The translations under genes were made by a program, and so were the position numbers. Shown piece by piece: positions 15,195-23,806 of a stretch of 32,532 bases of DNA (position 1 is the first letter of the stretch; every line of letters begins with the position of its first letter). The stretch comes from an uncultured Acetobacteraceae bacterium (GTDB lineage Bacteria > Pseudomonadota > Alphaproteobacteria > Acetobacterales > Acetobacteraceae). The notes beneath the pieces were generated by a model. It made no database searches. It was not told the DNA's origin and was given only the letters and a program-made list of their open reading frames with translations. The DNA lies in assembly GCA_902805625.1 (NCBI GenBank), contig CADCTL010000283.1, positions 1 through 32,532 of the forward strand, read 5' to 3'.

Positions 15195-18098
15195 ATGCCG
15201 GAAGCGCCGACCCCGTCGCACGCCTTCGCCACGCCCACGCCGAACGACGATCCGCAGGTGCAATACTCGCCGCCGGTCGGCGACGCGGTGAAGACCACCA
15301 CCTGCTACATGTGCGCCTGCCGCTGCGGCATCAAAGTCCACCTGAAGGACGGCCGCGTCCGCTACATCGAGGGCAACCCGGACCACCCGGTGAACCGCGG
15401 CGTGCTGTGCGGCAAGGGCTCGGCCGGCATCATGACGCAGTACTCGCCGGCGCGACTCCAGGCGCCGTTGTTGCGGGTGGGCGAGCGGGGCTCCGGCGAG
15501 TTCAAGGAAATCTCCTGGGCAGAGGCGCTGGACACCGCGACGGGTTGGCTGCGGCGGGTGCGCGAGACGGACCCGAAGCGCCTCGCCTTCTTCACCGGGC
15601 GCGACCAGAGCCAGTCCCTCACCGGCTTCTGGGCGGCGCAGTTCGGCACGCCCAACTTTGCGGCGCACGGCGGCTTCTGCTCCGTGAACATGGCGGCGGG
15701 CGGGCTCTACTCGATCGGCGGGAGCTTCTGGGAGTTCGGCGAGCCGGACTGGGACCGGACGCGCCTGTTCCTGATGTTCGGCGTGGCGGAGGACCACGAC
15801 AGCAACCCGGTCAAGCTCGGCCTGTCCAAGCTGAAGGAGCGGGGGGCGAAGTTCGTGTCGGTGAACCCGGTGCGGACGGGCTACTCGGCCATCGCCGACG
15901 AGTGGGTCGGCATCCGGCCGGGCACGGACGGGCTGCTGGTGCTGGCGCTGGTCCACGAGCTGTTGCGGGCGGACCGCGTCGATCTCGACTTCCTGGCGCG
16001 CTACACGAACGCCACTTGGCTGATCGTCCGCGACCCCGGCGGCGCCGACGACGGCTTGGCGGCGCGCGACGAGGCGGGCAAGCCGCTGGCCTGGGACCGC
16101 GAGCGCGGCGCGGTGGACGCCGCCCTGCCCGACCTTTCGCCCGTGCTGGCCGGCGAGTTCACGCTGCCCGACGGGCGGCGCGTGCGGCCCGTGTTCCACC
16201 TGATGGCGGAGCGCTACCTCGGCGCGGAGTACGCGCCGGAGGCGGTGGCGGAGCGGTGCGGCGTGCCGGCGGAGCGCATCCGCCGCTTGGCCGCCGAGAT
16301 CGCCGCGGTGGCCTTCGAACAGCCCGTGGTGGTGGAGCAGCCCTGGACCGACACCTACGGCCGCGGGCACGAGCGCATGGTGGGCCGCCCGGTGTCGTTC
16401 CATGCCATGCGCGGCATCTCCGCGCACTCCAACGGCTTCCACACCTGCCGCGCGCTGCACCTGTTGCAGATGCTGCTGGGCGCGGTCGATACGCCTGGGT
16501 CGTGGCGTTACAAGTCGCCCTTCCCGCGGCCGATCCCGCCCGCGCCCGGCCCGGCCGGCAAGGGCGCGAAGCCGAACACGCCGCTCGCGGGCAACATCCT
16601 CTCCTTCCCGCACGGGCCGGACGATCTGCTGGTGGACGAGGCGGGCGGGCCGCTCCGCATCGACAAGGCGTTCTCGTGGGAGGCACCGCTCGGCCTGCAC
16701 GGGATGATGCACACCGTCATCGGCAACGCCGGCGCGGGCGACCCCTACCCCATCGACACACTGTTCATGTTCATGGCGAACATGGCTTGGAACAGCGCCA
16801 TGAACCCGGGCGAGACGACGCGCGTGCTGACGGAGAAGCGCGCGGACGGCGAGTACGTGATCCCGCACGTCATCTACTCCGACGCCTACTTCTCCGAGAC
16901 GGTGCCCTACGCGGACCTGATCCTGCCCGATACCACCTACCTTGAGCGGTGGGACTGCATCTCCATCCTGGACCGGCCCATCGGCAGCCCGCACGGCGCG
17001 GGCGACGCCATCCGGCAGCCCGTCATCAAGCCGGACCGCGACGTGCGGCCCTTCCAGGACGTGCTGATCGAGCTGGGCGCACGGCTCGGCCTGCCGGCCT
17101 TCGTGCGCGAGGACGGCTCGCCGCGCTACAAGGACTACCCGGACTACATCACCAACCACGAGCGGATGCCGGGCGTCGGGCCGCTCGCGGGCTTCCGCGG
17201 CGCGGACGGCTCGAAGAAGGGCGCGGGCGAGCCGAACCCGGACCAGCTCAAGCGGTACGTGGAGAACGGCTGCTTCTGGCGCGACCACCTGCCGCCGGAG
17301 CAGGGCTTCTTCAAGTACGCCAACAAGGACTATCTGGAGCAGTCCAAGGCCATGGGGCTGATGGGCAAGTCCGAGCAGATCGTTTTGCAGATCTGGTCGG
17401 AGCCCTTGCAGAAGTTCCGCTTGGCCGCCGAGGGGCACGGCGCGGTGCAGCCGCCCGACCGCTTGCGGGAGCGCGTTCGGACCTATTGCGACCCCCTGCC
17501 CTTCTGGTACGCGCCGCTGGAGCACGGGGGGCAAGACCTCGCGCACTTCCCGATCTCGGCCGTCACCCAGCGGCCGATGGCGCACTACCATTCCTGGGGT
17601 TCGATGAACGCCTGGCTGCGGCAGATCCACGGGTCGAACCGGCTCTACATGGCGCGGAGCAAAGCGCGGGAGATGGGGCTGGGCGAGGACGATTGGGTCT
17701 GGGTGGAGAGCCGCGCGGGGCGCTTGAAGTGCCAGCTCCGGCTGATGGAGGGCGTGAACCCGGACACGGTTTGGACCTGGAACGCCATCGGCAAGCGCGC
17801 CGGCACCTGGGGTCTGACCGAGGACAGCCCGGAAAGCACGAAAGGCTTCCTGCTGAACCACGTCATCTCCGAGTGGCTGCCGGCGCAAGAAGGCTTCCGC
17901 CAGGCCAACAGCGACCCGGTGACGGGGCAGGCCGCGTGGTACGACCTGCGCGTGCGGATCGAGCGCGCCTTGCCGGAAGAAGCGGGCCTCACCGACCCGC
18001 ACCCCGCAGCGTTGCGCGCGCCGCCCCACATGCCGGAGCGGCCCGCCGTGCTGCGCTACAACGCCAACGCCCGCGCGGGCGGGGAGGCCCGCCCGTGA
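15195..18098 (+). CDS. soeA: SoeA-like molybdopterin sulfite dehydrogenase catalytic subunit
   Basis: This 967-aa member of the DMSO reductase family would hold bis-MGD cofactor and one [4Fe-4S] cluster. The cluster ligands are Cys37, Cys40, Cys44 and Cys72. Cys162 in AAHGGFCSVNM is the likely metal ligand, as in polysulfide/thiosulfate reductase relatives. Segments such as FFTGRDQSQS, FGVAEDHDSNP and VNPVRTGYSAIADEW match my memory of SoeA, the cytoplasmic sulfite-oxidising subunit of SoeABC. There is no Tat signal, which fits a cytoplasmic enzyme and argues against DMSO reductase or formate dehydrogenase. The C-domain (from about residue 830, VWVESRAGRLKCQL) is the molydopterin dinucleotide-binding barrel. 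ATG 15195 has GGAG seven bases upstream. GTGA overlap with soeB. The alternative is another PhsA/PsrA-type reductase. Confidence 0.82.
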   Translation: MPEAPTPSHAFATPTPNDDPQVQYSPPVGDAVKTTTCYMCACRCGIKVHLKDGRVRYIEGNPDHPVNRGVLCGKGSAGIMTQYSPARLQAPLLRVGERGSGEFKEISWAEALDTATGWLRRVRETDPKRLAFFTGRDQSQSLTGFWAAQFGTPNFAAHGGFCSVNMAAGGLYSIGGSFWEFGEPDWDRTRLFLMFGVAEDHDSNPVKLGLSKLKERGAKFVSVNPVRTGYSAIADEWVGIRPGTDGLLVLALVHELLRADRVDLDFLARYTNATWLIVRDPGGADDGLAARDEAGKPLAWDRERGAVDAALPDLSPVLAGEFTLPDGRRVRPVFHLMAERYLGAEYAPEAVAERCGVPAERIRRLAAEIAAVAFEQPVVVEQPWTDTYGRGHERMVGRPVSFHAMRGISAHSNGFHTCRALHLLQMLLGAVDTPGSWRYKSPFPRPIPPAPGPAGKGAKPNTPLAGNILSFPHGPDDLLVDEAGGPLRIDKAFSWEAPLGLHGMMHTVIGNAGAGDPYPIDTLFMFMANMAWNSAMNPGETTRVLTEKRADGEYVIPHVIYSDAYFSETVPYADLILPDTTYLERWDCISILDRPIGSPHGAGDAIRQPVIKPDRDVRPFQDVLIELGARLGLPAFVREDGSPRYKDYPDYITNHERMPGVGPLAGFRGADGSKKGAGEPNPDQLKRYVENGCFWRDHLPPEQGFFKYANKDYLEQSKAMGLMGKSEQIVLQIWSEPLQKFRLAAEGHGAVQPPDRLRERVRTYCDPLPFWYAPLEHGGQDLAHFPISAVTQRPMAHYHSWGSMNAWLRQIHGSNRLYMARSKAREMGLGEDDWVWVESRAGRLKCQLRLMEGVNPDTVWTWNAIGKRAGTWGLTEDSPESTKGFLLNHVISEWLPAQEGFRQANSDPVTGQAAWYDLRVRIERALPEEAGLTDPHPAALRAPPHMPERPAVLRYNANARAGGEARP

Positions 18099-18841
18099 CT
18101 TCGCTCCCCGACCGCCCCGCCGGCGCGAAGAAGCTCGGCCTCGTCATCGACCTCGATACCTGCGTGGGCTGCCAAGCCTGCGCAACCAATTGCAAGGAGT
18201 GGAACGCCTCCGGCCACAGCGCGCCGTTGCCGGACTTCAAGCCCTACTCGGCGGGCGCGGAGGGCGTGTGGTTCAACCGCGTCCACTCCTACGAGGCGGG
18301 CGAGGGCGAGCAGGGGCGCACGGTGCACTTCCCGCGCTCCTGCCTGCACTGCGAAACGCCGGCCTGCGTCACCGTCTGCCCCACCGGCGCCTCCTACAAG
18401 CGGGCCGAGGACGGCATCGTGCTGGTCAACGCCGAGACCTGCATCGGCTGCGGCCTCTGCGCCTGGGCCTGCCCCTACGGCGCGCGGGAGATGGACGAGG
18501 ACTCGGGCGTGATGAAGAAATGCACGCTCTGCATCGACCGCATCTACAACGAAACCATCCCCGAAGCGCAGCGCCAGCCGGCCTGCGTCATCACCTGCCC
18601 CACGCGGGCGCGGCACTTCGGCGATTTGGGCGACCCGGACAGCGCGGTTTCGCAACTCGTGGCGCGGCGCGGCGGCCAGGATTTGATGCCAGAGTTGGGC
18701 TACGGGCCGGTGAACAAGTACCTGCAGCCGCGGGAACGCTCCTCCGCGCTCACGGAGGCGAAGCCGGTGGAGGACGCGCCGACGCCGATGGACATCCCCA
18801 ACCCGCTGCTGCGATGGATGGACCGGGTCCTGTCGCGTTGA
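18095..18841 (+). CDS. soeB: SoeB-like iron-sulfur electron transfer subunit
   Basis: This 248-aa ferredoxin-like subunit has four cysteine groups for [4Fe-4S] clusters: CVGCQACATNC near the N-terminus, CLHCETPACVTVCP, CIGCGLCAWACP, and CTLC with CVITCP. It would carry electrons between SoeA and the membrane anchor SoeC, as DmsB and NrfC do in their complexes. There is no signal peptide. The start is GTG 18095, overlapping the soeA stop as GTGA, with GGGGAGG seven bases upstream. Its stop overlaps the soeC start as TTGA. The C-terminal 40 residues are Pro/Glu-rich and beyond the cluster domain. Confidence 0.87.
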   Translation: MTSLPDRPAGAKKLGLVIDLDTCVGCQACATNCKEWNASGHSAPLPDFKPYSAGAEGVWFNRVHSYEAGEGEQGRTVHFPRSCLHCETPACVTVCPTGASYKRAEDGIVLVNAETCIGCGLCAWACPYGAREMDEDSGVMKKCTLCIDRIYNETIPEAQRQPACVITCPTRARHFGDLGDPDSAVSQLVARRGGQDLMPELGYGPVNKYLQPRERSSALTEAKPVEDAPTPMDIPNPLLRWMDRVLSR

Positions 18842-19770
18842 ATCCGGCGCCGTCCATCGTCTTCTTCACCACCGCCTCCGGCGCCGGCTACGGGCTTCTC
18901 TTCTGGCTCGGCGTGTTGCGCCCGCTCGGGTGGGGCGGCGGGGCGGCGTCCTCCCTTGGAGCGACGGCGGTCGTGCTGGCGCTTGCGCTGGTGACGGCGG
19001 GGCTGCTTTCCTCGCTCGCGCACCTCGGCAACCCGCAACGGGCTTGGCGGGCGCTGTCGCAATGGCGCTCCTCCTGGCTCTCGCGCGAGGGCGTGGCGGC
19101 GGTGCTGACTTACCCGCCGGCGCTGCTGTTCCTCCTCGCCCTTTGGTTCGGTTGGCCGGCGGTGGCGGCCGTCGCCGGGCCGCTGGCGGCGGCGGGCGCG
19201 GCGGCCACCATCTATTGCACGGCGATGATCTACGCCTCGATCAAGCCGGTGCGGCAGTGGCGGCACCCGCTGGTGGTGCCGGGATACTTCGCCATGGCGG
19301 CGTTCAGCGGCGCCGCGTTGCTGGCCGCGCTGGCGGCGGGGTGGGACGCGGGGCGCCTGCTCCCCGTGCCGGCGGCGTTGGCCGCTCTGGGCGGCCTCGC
19401 CGCCATCGGGCTGAAGTTCGCCTACTGGCGCGCGGTGGACGCCGGGATGCCCGGCCCGACGCGGGAGAGCGCCACGGGCCTCGGCGCCATCGGCCGCGTG
19501 CGCCCGCTCGACCCGCCGCACACGGAGCAGAACTACCTCTTGCGCGAGATGGGCTTCCGCGTCGCCCGCAAGCACGCGGCGCGGCTGCGGCAGATCGCGC
19601 TCTGGGCCGGCTTCGCGGCGCCCGCGGTCCTGGCGCTGCTTGCGCTCGCCGGCGCCCCGGCGGCGCCGCTGCTCTCGTTGGGCGCGCTGCTCGCCCTGCT
19701 TGGCGTGCTGGTCGAGCGGTGGCTGATGTTCGCCGAGGCGACGCACACCGTCATGCTCTACTACCGCTGA
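18838..19770 (+). CDS. soeC: SoeC-like DmsC-family membrane anchor
   Basis: This 310-aa protein with about eight membrane helices has the DmsC-type pattern: N-terminal NPAPSIVFFTTASGAGYGLL, then HLGNPQRAWRALSQWRSSWLSREG, TAMIYASIKPVRQW, a loop with RVRPLDPPHTEQNYLLREMG, and a final ERWLMFAEATHT. It would anchor SoeAB and pass electrons from sulfite to quinone. TTG 18838 is chosen: it overlaps the soeB stop (TTGA) and yields the usual start MNPAPS. An in-frame ATG at 18814 lies inside soeB and would add eight unneeded residues. There is no strong ribosome binding site, so translation is likely coupled to soeB. Confidence 0.83.
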   Translation: MNPAPSIVFFTTASGAGYGLLFWLGVLRPLGWGGGAASSLGATAVVLALALVTAGLLSSLAHLGNPQRAWRALSQWRSSWLSREGVAAVLTYPPALLFLLALWFGWPAVAAVAGPLAAAGAAATIYCTAMIYASIKPVRQWRHPLVVPGYFAMAAFSGAALLAALAAGWDAGRLLPVPAALAALGGLAAIGLKFAYWRAVDAGMPGPTRESATGLGAIGRVRPLDPPHTEQNYLLREMGFRVARKHAARLRQIALWAGFAAPAVLALLALAGAPAAPLLSLGALLALLGVLVERWLMFAEATHTVMLYYR

Positions 19771-19786
19771 GCCCGGCGGGGCGGCC

Positions 19787-20320
19787 TCAAGGCTCGGGAT
19801 AGAACTCCGCGACGGCGACCTCGACGCCCGGCGGATGGAGGCGGATGACGCCGTCCACCGCCGCCCGCGTTTCGATGCCGCCGCCGTCGCGCCGCCGGTG
19901 GTGGATGACCTGCGGACGGTCGGGGCGCAGGATCAGGTGATGCTGGACCGAGGACAGACGGAAGTAGTCCGCCAGCCTCGCGCCGGTGTCGGTCGATCGC
20001 GTCGAAGGCGAGAGCACCTCGACGACGGTCACAGGGTTCGGTGCCGCCACGGCGTCGTCCGGAAGCGGGTCGCCGCAGTTCACCACCGCGTCGGATTCGT
20101 AATCGTGGTCGTCCCCGACCTCGACGGTGATGCCGTCGGTAAGCGCCTCGCAAGGCAGCCCGGCGGTGCGGATAGCCCCGTCGAGCGCGCGCCACACTCG
20201 CGCTTTGACCCGGTTGTGCGCGACCCGCTCGGGCGCCATGGCGACGACCTCGCCCGCCACCCGCTCGAAGCGGCCGCGCGGCTGCGCCTCCGCCCAGCGG
20301 CGATAGTCTTCGCGGGACAT
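19787..20320 (-). CDS. Uma2-family putative endonuclease (PD-(D/E)xK fold)
   Basis: This 177-aa protein matches the Uma2 family: MSREDYRRWAEAQPRGRFE at the start, VAGEVVAMAPE, HNRVKARVWRALDGAI, then DYESDAVVNCGDP and VTVVEVLSPSTRSTDTGARLADYFRL. The nuclease-fold acidic residues (Asp in ESDA, Glu in VVEVLSPST) are kept, but the lysine usual in the helix after SPST is an Arg in GARLADY. The role of Uma2 proteins is unsettled; many occur as stand-alone genes in variable numbers. ATG 20320 is the most sensible start, though it lacks a good ribosome binding site and the frame is open further upstream. Its stop is 16 nt from that of soeC, converging. Confidence 0.8.
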   Translation of the reverse strand: MSREDYRRWAEAQPRGRFERVAGEVVAMAPERVAHNRVKARVWRALDGAIRTAGLPCEALTDGITVEVGDDHDYESDAVVNCGDPLPDDAVAAPNPVTVVEVLSPSTRSTDTGARLADYFRLSSVQHHLILRPDRPQVIHHRRRDGGGIETRAAVDGVIRLHPPGVEVAVAEFYPEP

Positions 20321-20550
20321 CCGGAGCGGTTCGGGGCGCGGCCATGGCCCCAGGCCACCAGCCGAGGCGCCGTTCCGCCACGGGCACACGGCCCAGGTGG
20401 CTCCATGCACACGATCGCGGTAGGCGGGGAAGCCTCTGGGCTCAAGACGCGCAACGCCCCTGGTTCCCGCCGATGGCACCCGCCTACGGGCCTTGCGCCC
20501 GCCGTTCCCGGTCCGCCACGCTTCCCGCGGAGACGGACAGGAGGCGGACC

Positions 20551-22140
20551 ATGCGGCACCACGCGGCTCGCGGCACCCTCGGCTTGGCGCTCGGCGCCCT
20601 GTTGTCGCTACCTCCGGTGGCGGCGCAGGAGCTGACCATCGGCGTGGGCGGCGCCTTCACCTCCATGGATCCGCACTGGCAGGACCTGTCGCCCAACCAC
20701 GCGCTGAGCTGGCACGTCTGGGACCGGCTGGTTCACCTGGACCCGGAGTACCGGCCGGGACCGGGCCTCGCCGTCGCCTGGCGGACGGTCGACGAGCGCA
20801 CCTGGGAGTTCAAGCTGCGCGAAGGCGTGCGCTTCCACGACGGCACGCCCTTCACCGCGGACGACGTGGTGTTCACCTTCGCCCGCGCGCCCAACGTGCC
20901 GAACAGCCCGACTTCCATGGGCCAGTACATCCGCCCGATCCGGCGGCTTGAGGTGGTGGATCCGCACACGGTGCGGATGCACACGGCCGAGCCGTTGCCG
21001 CTGGTCCCGCAGTTCATGTCGGCCTTCGCCATGCTCGGCCGGCGCCAAGGCGAAGGCATGGCGACGGCCGACTACAACAGCGGCCGCGCCGCGGTGGGCA
21101 CCGGGCCTTACCGCCTGGCCTCCCTCGCGCTCGGAGACCGCGCCGTGTTCACGCGCAATCCGGACTGGTGGGGGCCGGCGCAGCCCTGGGAGCGCGTGAC
21201 GTACCGCCTCATCGCCAACGACAGCTCCCGCGTGGCGGCGCTCCAGGCGGGCGACGTGGACGCCATCGACGCGGTGCCGACGCGCGACGTGGCGCGGCTG
21301 AAGCAGGACGCGCGGCTCACCGTGCATTCCCGCCCCGGTTTGCGCATGATCTATCTCTATCCGGACGTGAACCGGCCGCAGACGCCCTGGGCCACGGACC
21401 GCGCCGGCAACCCGCTGCCGCAGAACCCGATGCGCGACCTGCGGGTGCGCCGCGCCCTGTCGCTCGCCATCAACCGGCAGGGCATCGCGCGGCAGCTCAT
21501 GGAGGGCCACGCCGTGCCCGCGGGCCAGCCGATGCCGGAAGGCGCCGTCGGCCACGACCCGGAGCTGAAGCCCGACCCCTTCGACCCGGAGCAGGCGCGT
21601 CGGCTGCTGGCAGAGGCGGGCTACCCGGAGGGCTTCAACATCACCCTGCACGGGCCTAACGACCGCTACGTGAACGACGACGCCATCGCGCAGGCGCTGG
21701 CCCAGATGTGGACGCGGATCGGCGTGCGGACGACGGTGCAGACCATGCCCGCCTCCATGTTCTTCAGCCGCGCCGTGCGGGACGAGTTCTCGATCAACCT
21801 GACGGGCTGGAGCAGTTCCACAGGCGAGGCCGACACGCCGCTGGCGACTCAGATCGCCACGCCCGACCCGCCGCGTGGGCGCAGCACCACGGTCCGCCAG
21901 TCGCACTACACCAATCCGGAGGTGGACGCGATCATCGACCGCGCCTTCTCCACGATCGACATCGAGGCGCGGGAGAAGCTGTACCGCGACGCCATCCGCA
22001 TCGGCTACGGGCGCGACTTGGCGGTGATCCCGCTGCACCACCAGGTGAACATCTGGGCGACGCGGCGGAACATCACCTACCTCCCGCGCCTGTCGGAGCA
22101 GACGCGGGCGATGGAGTTCACGCCCGCCACGGCGCGCTGA
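20551..22140 (+). CDS. Family 5 (peptide-type) ABC substrate-binding protein, orphan
   Basis: This 529-aa periplasmic binding protein belongs to the DppA/OppA family. The signal peptide covers residues 1-25 (cleavage VAA-QE). Family segments are WHVWDRLVHLDPEYRPGPGL, WEFKLREGVRFHDGTPFTADDV, GTGPYRL, RNPDWWG, LRVRRALSLAINRQGI and DPEQARRLLAEAGYPEGF. It would deliver a peptide, opine or other small molecule to an ABC importer, but no permease or ATPase gene is adjacent, so the partner must be elsewhere. AGGAGG lies seven bases before ATG 20551. The next gene on the opposite strand ends at the very next base (22141), so the two transcripts meet with no terminator space. Confidence 0.9.
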   Translation: MRHHAARGTLGLALGALLSLPPVAAQELTIGVGGAFTSMDPHWQDLSPNHALSWHVWDRLVHLDPEYRPGPGLAVAWRTVDERTWEFKLREGVRFHDGTPFTADDVVFTFARAPNVPNSPTSMGQYIRPIRRLEVVDPHTVRMHTAEPLPLVPQFMSAFAMLGRRQGEGMATADYNSGRAAVGTGPYRLASLALGDRAVFTRNPDWWGPAQPWERVTYRLIANDSSRVAALQAGDVDAIDAVPTRDVARLKQDARLTVHSRPGLRMIYLYPDVNRPQTPWATDRAGNPLPQNPMRDLRVRRALSLAINRQGIARQLMEGHAVPAGQPMPEGAVGHDPELKPDPFDPEQARRLLAEAGYPEGFNITLHGPNDRYVNDDAIAQALAQMWTRIGVRTTVQTMPASMFFSRAVRDEFSINLTGWSSSTGEADTPLATQIATPDPPRGRSTTVRQSHYTNPEVDAIIDRAFSTIDIEAREKLYRDAIRIGYGRDLAVIPLHHQVNIWATRRNITYLPRLSEQTRAMEFTPATAR

Positions 22141-23664
22141 CTACTCCAGCACAACTTCGCCGCCGGCGCAGATGTCGCGCGCCGGCAGGCGCAGCTCGCG
22201 CCCGTCGCCGAACACCGCCGTCAGGTCCGCGAGGCAGCGCTCGGAGCCCGGCGGCAGGTCGTCCGGCGGGGCGAACTCCATGCTTTCCCCGGCGCCCAGC
22301 GCGGCGCGGCCGAGCCGGTCGGGGCCGCGCCCGGCGCCGATCGGGTCCGCGTGGAGCGCGATCAGCGGCACCGCGGCGGCGTTGCGCAGGCGCACGGCTC
22401 CGCTCGGGGCCCTGGGCGCGGCGGCGGCGGCCACCGGCTCCGGCTTCGCCGGCGCGGCGGTGGCGGCGGGCTCCCCGCCGTCCGGCGGCCCCAAGCGCTC
22501 GTTCACCGTCCAACCGGGGCGGAGCGCGACCACGGTGTCGGCGCAGATGTCGATGCCGCGGCGCTCTTCCGCCGCTTCCGTGTCGAAGACCACGCGGAGG
22601 TCGGCGTGGCAGCCGCCCTCGAAGGTCGCTTCGTAGCGCGCGCCGGGCGCCAGGACGGCGGTGCCCAGCGTGTCTTCGCCCCACTCCCCCGTTTTGGTCG
22701 GGGCCAGGAAGGCCTGCCGCACGGTGCGGCCGTGGTTGTTGAGCAGCACGACCCGGCGCGGCGCCTCGTCCGGGCGTTCGCCGAAGACCACGCCTTGCAC
22801 GGCGCAAAGGTCCACCCCGTCCCGCACCTCCTCGCGGTCGTTCGCCGAGACGGCGCGCAGGTCGAAGACGCAGGCGCGGGAGCGGACGCGCAGCCGGAAG
22901 CTGTCGCGCGCCCCCAGGACGGCGCTGCCGAGACGGTCCGCGCCCCAGCCGGCCGCCGCGCCCGCGGGCCGGGCGTACAACTCGCGGATGGCGGCGCGGC
23001 CGCGGTTGACCAGCGGCACCTCGCGCACCGGCGCCGTCGCGTCGCCGAAGGCGAGGCGCCGCGCGCGGCAGACGTCCACGCGCTCCCGCGCTTCCTCCGT
23101 GTCGTCGGCGAACACGGCGCGGACGTCGAACACGCAGGCGGCGGAAGCGACGCCGCGCAACCGGAGGCGGAGGCTGTCGCCCGCGGCGACCGTTTCGGAT
23201 CCCAGGCGGTCGCGGCCCCGCTCGCGGGACCCGGGCGGAGCCAGGTAGAGTTCGCGGATCGCGTGGTCGGTGTCATTCTGGACCTCCACCTCCCGCACCG
23301 GGCCGGTGTCGGCGAAGACGGCGCGGGGACTGCGGCAAACGTCGAAGCGCCGGCGCTCCTCCTCGCCGTCCTCGAAGACGGCCACGGCCTGGTAGGCGCA
23401 GCCGCCGCCGCGGGCCCGGCGGTCGAGCGGCACGCGCAAGGTCGCCCGCTGCGGCAGCACCCCGGTGCCGAGCCGGTCGGGGCCGCGGTCTTCGGAGTCC
23501 GCGGGGTGGACGTAGAGTTCCCGCAGGACGCGGTCGGTGTTGTTGGCCACCACGGCCTCGCGCGCGGGCACGCGCTGGGCGGGCCGCGGCGCTTCCTCCC
23601 CTTCGAGCTGCGCCGCGGCCGGCGCGGCGAGCGCCAGCAGCGTCGCCAGGATGACCCGCAGCAT
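22141..23664 (-). CDS. Secreted protein of five two-cysteine repeats, unknown function
   Basis: This 507-aa protein begins with a signal peptide (MLRVILATLLALAAPAAAQ). The rest consists of five tandem copies of one module at about 37-118, 123-207, 212-294, 303-382 and 423-507. Each module has V-x-N-x-T...IRELY, then D-R-L-G, then Cys, D-x-(R/T)-A-V-F, an acidic turn and D-x-Cys. The cysteine pairs are 89/110, 177/199, 265/287, 352/374 and 477/499: 22 residues apart in four copies and 21 in the first. DRLG is at 63, 152, 243, 331 (DTLG) and 449. An Ala/Pro/Glu linker (390-420) separates module 5. The pattern suggests small disulfide-bonded beta domains in the periplasm. I do not recognise the family. 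ATG 23664 has GGAAGG eight bases upstream. Confidence 0.8.
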   Translation of the reverse strand: MLRVILATLLALAAPAAAQLEGEEAPRPAQRVPAREAVVANNTDRVLRELYVHPADSEDRGPDRLGTGVLPQRATLRVPLDRRARGGGCAYQAVAVFEDGEEERRRFDVCRSPRAVFADTGPVREVEVQNDTDHAIRELYLAPPGSRERGRDRLGSETVAAGDSLRLRLRGVASAACVFDVRAVFADDTEEARERVDVCRARRLAFGDATAPVREVPLVNRGRAAIRELYARPAGAAAGWGADRLGSAVLGARDSFRLRVRSRACVFDLRAVSANDREEVRDGVDLCAVQGVVFGERPDEAPRRVVLLNNHGRTVRQAFLAPTKTGEWGEDTLGTAVLAPGARYEATFEGGCHADLRVVFDTEAAEERRGIDICADTVVALRPGWTVNERLGPPDGGEPAATAAPAKPEPVAAAAAPRAPSGAVRLRNAAAVPLIALHADPIGAGRGPDRLGRAALGAGESMEFAPPDDLPPGSERCLADLTAVFGDGRELRLPARDICAGGEVVLE

Positions 23665-23806
23665 CGAGACCACCTTCCGATTGCGGCGGCAACATGAAAT
23701 GCGGGAACCGCCGGTTGCAAGACCGCAGCGGCGTGGCGCCCCAGGATGTTGCCGTGTGCGGCGGAGCGGCCACTATGGGGCGCGCCAAGAGGAGGATGAA
23801 TCCGCC

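Noticed and set aside
14073-18029. A 1318-aa minus-strand open frame
   Set aside because: Only its 3' 324 codons (TctC protein) are real; the rest is antisense to soeA, which has a full set of molybdoenzyme motifs on the plus strand.
15195-19770. Formate dehydrogenase or DMSO reductase
   Set aside because: No Tat signal on the catalytic subunit, no selenocysteine/FdhF-type metal-ligand motif, and the sequence segments fit SoeA; a PsrA/PhsA-type reductase remains a weaker alternative.
19787-20320. Transposase or mobile-element mark
   Set aside because: Uma2 genes can be numerous, but no terminal repeats, target duplication or transposase motif is seen around this one.
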